Assembly (NCBI GenBank): GCA_964023205.1
Contig: OZ026834.1
Span: forward strand, 31,720,756 to 31,784,755
Direction of reading: 5' to 3'
Length of the DNA: 64,000 nt
From: Lutraria lutraria
Taxonomy: Eukaryota > Mollusca > Bivalvia > Venerida > Mactridae
The notes below the pieces were generated by a model. That model saw nothing but the letters and a program-made list of their open reading frames with translations. It was not told where the DNA came from and ran no database searches. Every line of letters starts with the position of its first letter. The stretch's first letter is position 1. Shown piece by piece: positions 58,501 through 64,000 of the stretch. Both the position numbers and the translations under genes were made by a program.

Positions 58501-61500
58501 AGTATATGAAATTTGGAAAATTCATACAAAATATAAAATTCATGGGAAAATCAAGTACTTACAAATATGAATTAGATTATTTTTCTGATTTACATCATTT
58601 TTAGTAATTGTCACTTTATTTGTATTCATACTTTACAGTATTTCTGAGGCAACACAAGCAACAAGAGTGTTCACTTAATTACTTTGTTTTCTCCTTGGTA
58701 TTACGGGTATTATACCAGGGGCCTGTTTCATGGACGTATATTTACTAAGACCACAGTTTCTGAACTTAAAAATCATGCTATCACTTGTTTGTAAATAATA
58801 TCCTTGTTTTATCCTATTGTTTGTTTTTGGGGAACATTTTGTCTGCATCTAAAGGTGTGTGTCTAAAATGTATATATGGTGAAACATGGGTTAGTGGCCA
58901 CCTTCAAATCAGGCCACTCTATAAATAATAGCCATTCTTTTTTTAATAACTGTCTTTGATTATTCAGAACAAAATGACCTGTTTGTCTGTAAATGCCAAG
59001 ATTTATAGAATTTTAAAAACTTAATTCTTAGCTATGATATGTCTTTGAAACATTCCCTTATCACCGTAATGAAATATTCAACACTAATCTTACCTCTACC
59101 ATATCGTGTACATGTTTGTTGATGGTTTGTGGATCAGGTGGTCTCATACCAGCCACCCACTCAGCAAATACAACCGGTTTTGTAGGGGTCGATGGCTGAG
59201 AAACAAATAGATATAATTATGTCAGAGCATACAACATGCTAGAATCAATATTAAGGAGTCTCTAGCTAACACTGTATACATTACTTTTTAACATGATGGC
59301 AGAATGGCAGTATCAACAACTTCATTTAATGGAACAGTTGTAAACTAAATCACAATTAAAGACTGATTTTCAGCCAAAAAAATTCATATACATATACAAA
59401 GTTATATATTATCTTTAAAACATTACCAATCGAATGAAACACACATTTGAAATCATTACATTACCATTTGTAGATACCAAATAGATGCAAATGAAAGAGT
59501 GACCAGTTTGTCCAGACTTACATTAATGTAAAAAAGATTAGTAAAATGTTATGAGGAATAAATAAGGTAAATCAGAAACTAAAGGTTTGGAAACATCACA
59601 GGGTCTGGACACATGAGTTTTAGCTTACAGCTGAATACAAGAATACAGTAAAGCTAGAAAAATGACGTATGTTTCTGGTTACTCTAAAAAGATGAAGAGA
59701 ATTGAAGAATTTGAAGTATCGTGATGAAGTATAAAGGAACACAGAGAGTTAAAAAAAAATAGAAAAACAAAATGGTAACATTTTGTTTCATCTCCTGATG
59801 AGCTTGTATTTCATTAAAGTATGCTTTTTAGATTTCAGACAATAAGTAAAACAAACTCAGCGTAAGACATAAGAATTAATACCAAAAATAATCAAACTTC
59901 TAAACATCATTTTACCAACTTCTCCTTAGTTCCAGACTTCCCATAGTTTCATCAAGAAGAAAATAAATAAAAGTACAACCAGAGCTTGACACAGACTTGA
60001 CGAATAACCCCACTATTACTTAAAGATGCAAACTTTTGAGAGGCAGTTTGTCATACTTGTTCCTTGTCCTTCAAGTGTGACCTTGACCTTGGATGTACGG
60101 GCCTGTTTCTTGCCTGTTACACTTAGTCTGATGTAGGTGAACAATCATGCCAAGTTATTTTGAAATCCATCAATAAACAACAATGTTATAGTCTTAACAA
60201 GAAATGAGATGGGACGCGACATTTTACATGATTCCAAAATAGCCCCAACCACTGATAGTGGATGGGGATATAAAGATATTAGAGACTACATGAATGAACA
60301 GTATGCAGATGAATCTTACAGATGAGAGTGAGTTTCTTGGTTCTCTGGCTAAGCTTAGTTCATATATCTCGTCCTCGGTATAATGCATGTCCAGAGATAA
60401 CTGAAATATATCATATGTCATGCTTTTATATAATTTATAGTTAGAGGATTATTGCGACATCATATGAAAGAAGAAGTGAGATACAGTCATTTTGCATAAC
60501 AAGGTAATCAGTAATTATAAAAGTAATAGTCCAATGCATGCAGAATGCAATACAGATGTAAAATAAAAACTCCATAAAATAGTTAATGTGTATTGACTTA
60601 TTAACTGATTAACAGAAAAGGTTCATACACAATTACCTGCATACCATTATAACAGATGAATGAAAAAAATGAGGTTTACAAACCTTAGTACATTCATTGA
60701 TAATGAGTAGAAACAATCTTGTGATAATGAAATAACATGATAAAATTAGTTGCTCTCTATATGCTATACTGTAGAACTGGTTTTATTCGCGTTAGTTTTA
60801 TTTTCGCTAATATTCGCGAATCGAATACCTCGCGAATAAATGCTGAGTTTTATATACTCCAAAATGAGTATGTCCCAGAATGCGCAACTTAAGTCAGTAA
60901 TAGTACTTTATCATAGAATAATCAGTTTAGTTAATCTGTTGAAAGCAATATAATTTATTAAAAATAAACATGTACTTTTAATGTTTGCAATCTATTTTTC
61001 TTTATAATATTGCTTTTACTAAACTATCGTTTGTTGAACAATTTTGGACATCATTGAACTTACTAGTAACAGTTTTTCACACAAAACATAACATGCATAA
61101 CAATCCCAAACAATTATCAATGCTATTGTTATTATTCTTTATTAGATATAAAACACTGAATCACAACTTAAATGTCTAACAGATCAGGTGAAACACACAA
61201 AGATCAAAGCAATAACAGCGTGTCTTTAATCCTGCCTGACGACGTCGCGAATTCATAAATACGCGAATAAAGAAAACAGCTGATTTTTAACCCAAAAAAA
61301 AAAACGCGAAATTTTGACCTCGCGAAATTAAAACGTTCTACAGTATATATATTAATATACATATATTATGTAAATGTTTTATTCCTCTAAGTGGCTTGAG
61401 AAAAAGAATTGACAAATACTTAACTGTGCTGCTGCTAAAACTTTAAGTCATTATTACTATGATTATCATTATTACTATACAGTAAATTTAATTCTATTCA

Positions 61501-62347
61501 TTTATCAAAATACATTAAGAAAGAAATCAGACTGATAGCATGAAAAGTAAAGCTGAGGCTCGAGGGTATTGATTGGTCAATACTAAGGCTAAACACAGAG
61601 ACAACCAATCAGAGGCTTTATAACAGAATTGTGGACTTTAAACTCAGAATCAGAAACATCAGACACTTGAAAATCATAGAAAATTATCAGACTAGCATCA
61701 TATGGTGAAAGAAGAGACAAACTTGAGTCATAGTCATACATACAAAATGTAGTAAAACCTCGACATTAAGACCATCTTCAGGACATTAAAAATCAGAAAA
61801 CAGCCTTAATATGTAAATGTTGTCTTATTATCCAGTTGAAACTTAAAACATTGAAAACAGTCCAAAGAGGAGCCATTATAATGGGGTTGTATTAACATTC
61901 AAGAGAGGGTACACTTCAGACTTATTTCAGATACATTGAGCAGAACATTACCTGGTTTCCAAGGACATCCAAAATAGTTTGAGTCTGTGGGTTGAACTGG
62001 GTTGGCAGAATTTTTTTCTTAAATTATATTTTTGCTTCAGTGATATCTTTCAAACAAAATTGAAAATATCTGTTAAAAGGAAACGTACAGAGACAAAACA
62101 AACTTGGCCAAAAAAATAGGGTAGCCGGGTTAGAGGCATTGTTTATGCCTTATGTTCACATACCCTGAGTGTGTTTATGAGATCCATATTGGCAAAGACT
62201 CCCGGAATAGAATCGTGTGTCTGGAGCTTGGTAAGCTCACGTAAGATGAGTGAAAGTTGAGCCATTTTACGGAAGTTAACAAGGTTCCCCTCCACTCGAT
62301 CAGGCAGAGCTGTGTGAAGAAGAATGAGGTCCTTCAGATGAACACCC
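46554..62347 (-). CDS. RasGRP-type Ras guanyl-releasing protein, 3' portion (9 exons)
   Basis: Exons in transcript order are 62164-62347, 60320-60400, 59094-59195, 58189-58304, 57279-57417, 56366-56402, 55509-55616, 54348-54529 and 46554-46721. They join in frame to 371 residues plus TGA; the 5' end is cut by the window edge. RasGRPs load GTP on Ras/Rap downstream of calcium and diacylglycerol. The visible order is: end of the CDC25 domain ([11 protein letters not shown]); the family hallmark [24 protein letters not shown] loops [12 protein letters not shown] and [12 protein letters not shown]; a C1 domain ([40 protein letters not shown]); a basic RGTQTEE segment; and a C-terminal coiled coil ([18 protein letters not shown]). 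The C1 is split by a 37-nt exon. The paralogue (RASGRP1-4) cannot be fixed from this part, so I give no symbol. The last intron is 7.6 kb and holds a piggyBac. Confidence 0.92.
46960..47455. repeat. Dispersed repeat R2, copy 1
   Basis: Blocks include TTGTCACAGGAGTGACAAAT, ACGACCTTGGAGCTACAGCC, GAATTGCGCATGACACA, TTTCAAAATCCTACAATGAA and a GGGGGTGTA end. Related copies are at 48000-48285 and 59985-60265, both with TGACCTTGACCTTGGA and GAAATCCATCAATAAACAAC blocks. All are in the RasGRP introns. Class unknown; no ORF. Confidence 0.5.
47514..47694. mobile_element. 'ggccttta' MITE copy in RasGRP last intron
   Basis: The left edge is AATAAAACCTGCATTAACGG and the right edge ends TTTACAGGTTTGACTGTGTA. 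The interior has GAATAAAGGCCATCATGTGA and AATAAGGGCCACTTGTCAAT. Opposite orientation to the 42636 copy. Confidence 0.65.
48000..48285. repeat. Dispersed repeat R2, copy 2
   Basis: Shares TGACCTTGACCTTGGAGGTA, CGGGCCTGGTTCTTGCGC, GAAATCCATCAATAAACAAC and ACATTTTACATGATTCCA with the copy at 59985-60265. It ends about 270 bp left of the piggyBac insertion. Confidence 0.6.
49331..51277 (-). CDS. piggyBac transposase, two exons, intact
   Basis: Exon 1 (51101-51277) encodes 59 residues, acidic and Ser/Asp-rich ([10 protein letters not shown]), as in other piggyBac N-termini. Exon 2 (49331-50803) follows a GT-AG intron of ~300 bp and the join is in frame (TAPR-IRDF), giving 549 residues. The catalytic DDD triad is visible: Asp222 in [12 protein letters not shown], Asp300 in IFFDNFFTG and Asp410 in GGVDLHDQL. 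The C-terminus has a cysteine-rich zinc-binding segment, [26 protein letters not shown]. No internal stop or frameshift is present. Activity is inferred from intactness, not shown. Exon 2 alone could also start at an ATG at 50809, but it would lose the acidic N-terminus. Confidence 0.9.
51987..52110. repeat. 36-bp subterminal tandem repeats of the piggyBac
   Basis: GCGTA..TATATGGCCA..GATAAAGGAG..AAAA units start at 51987, 52023, 52059 and 52095, an exact 36-bp period. The last is cut by the transposon end. Units differ by a few bases. They lie within ~130 bp of the right terminus, where piggyBac elements carry transposase-binding repeats; binding is inferred. Confidence 0.8.
52120..54347. other. 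RasGRP intron sequence between piggyBac and penultimate exon
   Basis: AT-rich intronic DNA. I see no exon, tRNA or clear transposon. An 85-codon open frame near 52551 has no recognisable domain and lies on the opposite strand to the host gene. Confidence 0.6.
54590..54795 (-). mobile_element. SINE-like repeat, family C, minus copy
   Basis: Read on the minus strand, this carries a box-A-like start (GGGGCCTCTCTGATTGAGTG) and a box-B-like GTGGGTTCAAATCCCAC. A CACATTCGAGGAAGGTGTCC-type body follows. Order agrees with 31510-31700 and 62755-62950. It sits just upstream of RasGRP exon 54348-54529. Confidence 0.55.
55240..55510. repeat. GAT/GATG-rich microsatellite zone
   Basis: About 270 bp of imperfect GATGAT and GATGGTGGT repeats lie directly after RasGRP exon 55509-55616, reaching almost to its splice donor. 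On the minus strand they read as a His-rich open frame. That is a composition artefact rather than a coding extension. Confidence 0.75.
56746..56918. mobile_element. 'ggccttta' MITE copy in RasGRP intron
   Basis: The left edge ACAGTAAAACCTGCGTTAGC and right edge GTGGCCTTTGTTCATAGTAC flank GTGAATAAAGGCCATTCTTC and ACCTGTCAATAAAGGCCACA. A further decayed relative lies at 58876-58990 (GTTAGTGGCCACCTTCAAAT). Both are in RasGRP introns. Confidence 0.65.
59985..60265. repeat. Dispersed repeat R2, copy 3
   Basis: Contains AGAGCTTGACACAG, TGTGACCTTGACCTTGGATG, TACGGGCCTGTTTCTTGC, GAAATCCATCAATAAACAAC and CCCCAACCACTGATAGTGG. Closest to the copy at 48000-48285. In a RasGRP intron. Confidence 0.6.
60767..61345. 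mobile_element. 575-bp TIR element with TA duplication, 'ttcgcg' rich
   Basis: The left end CTGTAGAACTGGTTTTATTC and right end AAACGTTCTACAG are inverted and TA stands on each side. Both subtermini are full of TTCGCG / CGCGAA blocks (TATTCGCGAA, ACGCGAATAAAG), giving a locally high CpG content in an AT-rich region. No transposase ORF. Tc1/mariner-type by its TA target. Confidence 0.7.
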
Positions 62348-62754
62348 CTAAATTAATAAAAAGAAAAGGTCTAAGAGCAAACTTAAACACCCACATATCA
62401 AATGAATCAAAATATTAAGATTTTAAAAAATTACTTATTCCCTGCCTGCATAACGGGGACGTGATTTAGTTGATCCAACTGAATAGGCTTAAAGACTGAA
62501 TTCTAGACTAACAGAAACTGATATAAAAACATCAGTCATTACCAAAGGTAAACATATTTCTGTCAACAATAATTGAAAATAATGAAAACCTCTTGATCAC
62601 ATAGAACAATGTTTCACCTAGCATGTCAGCCACTGTAAGACAGCCTAATACATTAACTGAGCTATGCGTAACAGTCCATTTATAAATCAGTTAATCTTTT
62701 TGAGACCATCTATTTCAAACTTCTGTTTTTCTCCTTGAATTAACATCTCATCTA

Positions 62755-62950
62755 AAGCCAAGGTCTTTGGGGACTTTTCAAGTTAGATCCCAGACGTACA
62801 ACTGGGTATTACCATCAACTGTCCATAACTAACCTGGACAGGTTCCTTACATGTGAAATTTGGTCACAGACGGGATTCAAACTCACGGCATTGAGGGGGC
62901 TAGAGATAACTAGCCAGAGACCATAACCACTTGAACAAGGAGGTCCCTTA
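62755..62950 (-). mobile_element. SINE-like repeat, family C, minus copy
   Basis: On the minus strand a box-A-like AGTGGTTATGGTCTCTGGC and a box-B-like GTGAGTTTGAATCCCGTC are followed by CACATGTAAGGAACCTGTCC. It matches the copy at 54590-54795 in order and the plus copy at 31510. Confidence 0.6.
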
Positions 62951-62961
62951 GAAATTGATTA

Positions 62962-63205
62962 GACCCTCCTCCGTGGTCGAGTGGTTAAGGTCGATGACTT
63001 TAAATCACTGTAACCTCTCACTGATAGAGGGTAGTGGGTTTGAGCCCCGCTACCGACCATGTCTCTTTATGTGAGAAAGTGGCAGTTGCTTACGGAGGAT
63101 GGGAGGCTAGTACTTGTTCTTCCCAGGAACGATGGTTAGGTGAACTGTCCACCTCATATGACTCTGACTTTTGAAAAGGGGCGTAAAAGTCGAAATGAAG
63201 AAGTA
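62962..63205 (+). mobile_element. tRNA-Ser/Leu-like SINE, family D
   Basis: The head CCGTGGTCGAGTGGTTAAGG with a later GTGGGTTTGAGCCCC reproduces the A and B boxes of a class-II (Ser/Leu-type) tRNA. It is followed by ~170 bp of non-tRNA body ending GGGGCGTAAAAGTCGAAATG. The anticodon stem and acceptor pairing are not preserved well enough for a functional tRNA gene. Confidence 0.6.
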
Positions 63206-63389
63206 GCAATGAATTAACTTGCCTCTTTTTAATCCCACTAAATGTACATTGTACTTACAATATGGGTATCTTAAATCCTGTGCATTGATGAAAGACTTTT
63301 CTGTAGTTGATGAAATTATTGTTAGAGGACAAAAGCTCTGTATGTTCCATCAGCATCTGCAATGTACAAAAACATTATATACCAAACAT

Positions 63390-63570
63390 TACCTAATTAA
63401 CACCCCCATGATGCTGTAATGCCTAAAAACACCCCTAGAGGCCTAATAACCATTGCTTGAAGTTTAACAAACACCCCTTGATGGTTAATACACATCCGTC
63501 TGATGCCTAACAAAACTAACAAACACACCATGATGCCTCACAAACACCACATGGTGCCTAATAAACACCC
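63390..63570 (+). repeat. Degenerate minisatellite, AACACCCC-type unit
   Basis: Roughly six to seven units of the form ATGCCTAA(C/T)AAACACCCC with a following (T)GATG recur at about 25-30 bp spacing with drift. Examples include TGATGCCTCACAAACACCAC and TGCCTAATAAACACCCCTAG. No ORF. Confidence 0.65.
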
Positions 63571-64000
63571 CTAGGTCAAGTTGTTGCTTTAACTATTCTT
63601 GCACACACAGTCTGGATATTTGTATTTTTAATGATTATGAAATCATTTAATATGGTCAGTTATTATTTTCATTTTTGTCAAAAAGGGTTGGTGAAGAATA
63701 ATTGTGAATGATATCACCAAGATAAATGCAGCTGGATTAGTAGATATAATACACTCTTGACTTTCCAGATAATGTGATTCCTGTGCTTTCAGATTTGTGT
63801 ATGGCACCTGAGCTTATTTTTAAATGAATATCCACATTAAGGTAACTATACTCTTCCATGAAATAATATAAATAAGCACACCCTAGATAACAAATTCTCA
63901 TGGACTCACAGAAAATAACCTCCTCACCATACCAAGTCACACATTCTGTTTCATGACCTCATTACGTTAAGATCCTGAACAGGATAATGTAAGCTTATTT

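Larger units (their letters stand above)
62348..64000. other. RasGRP intron running off the window edge
   Basis: I find no upstream RasGRP exon here, although the CDC25 domain must continue to the left of the visible protein. The stretch contains SINE family C (62755-62950, minus), SINE family D (62962-63205, plus) and a degenerate minisatellite (63390-63570). Confidence 0.55.

Noticed and set aside
62962..63035. Functional tRNA-Ser/Leu gene
   Set aside because: A and B boxes are good, but the acceptor stem does not close and a SINE-type body follows directly.
1..64000. CRISPR array, operon or prokaryotic system
   Set aside because: No regularly spaced identical repeats with unique spacers were seen. 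Introns and animal gene families show eukaryotic nuclear DNA.

Overview
The window reads as genomic DNA from a mollusc, most likely a bivalve. It is AT-rich, its genes are broken by many short GT-AG introns, and it is full of tRNA-derived SINEs, one of which ends in a block I associate with molluscan V-SINEs. It also holds many small terminal-inverted-repeat (TIR) transposons. The organism call rests on this repeat style and on animal gene content, not on a database match.

Layout. 1-3213: repeat-rich DNA beyond the 3' end of WDR25. 3214-7977 (-): WDR25, a WD40 protein in five coding exons. 8222-10462 (-): RPUSD4, a mitochondrial RNA pseudouridine synthase in a single exon, with a long N-terminal extension carrying a repeated FIDEQYF-type motif. 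10463-10708: short divergent promoter. 10709-22973 (+): cytoplasmic tryptophanyl-tRNA synthetase (WARS1) in eight exons. Its 7.1-kb last intron hosts an antisense two-exon gene of unknown function (16919-18717) and a 1.7-kb fold-back element. 26481-34451 (+): DNA polymerase eta (POLH) in ten exons, including one GC-AG intron. 34452-46553: about 12 kb without a recognisable gene, probably including the 3' UTR of the next gene. 46554-62347 (-): the 3' half of a RasGRP-type Ras guanine-nucleotide exchange factor. It contains the end of the CDC25 domain, an EF-hand pair, a C1 domain, an LC8-like motif and a coiled coil; the 5' exons lie beyond the window. Its last intron holds a complete-looking piggyBac transposon (48559-52115) with an intact two-exon transposase, matching ends and TTAA target duplications.

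The genes do not form a pathway. They are housekeeping or signalling genes: translation (WARS1), mitochondrial RNA modification (RPUSD4), translesion DNA synthesis (POLH), Ras/Rap activation (RasGRP), plus a WD40 protein and an orphan. RPUSD4 and WARS1 are head-to-head with 246 bp between start codons and may share a promoter. Exon boundaries were placed by matching splice signals to reading frame and to remembered family sequence. Every multi-exon model closes in frame.

I found no clear new multi-gene system. The best leads are the RPUSD4 motif array, the nested orphan gene, the intact piggyBac with its 36-bp subterminal repeats, the repeated SFF motifs in POLH, and two miRNA-precursor-sized hairpins.
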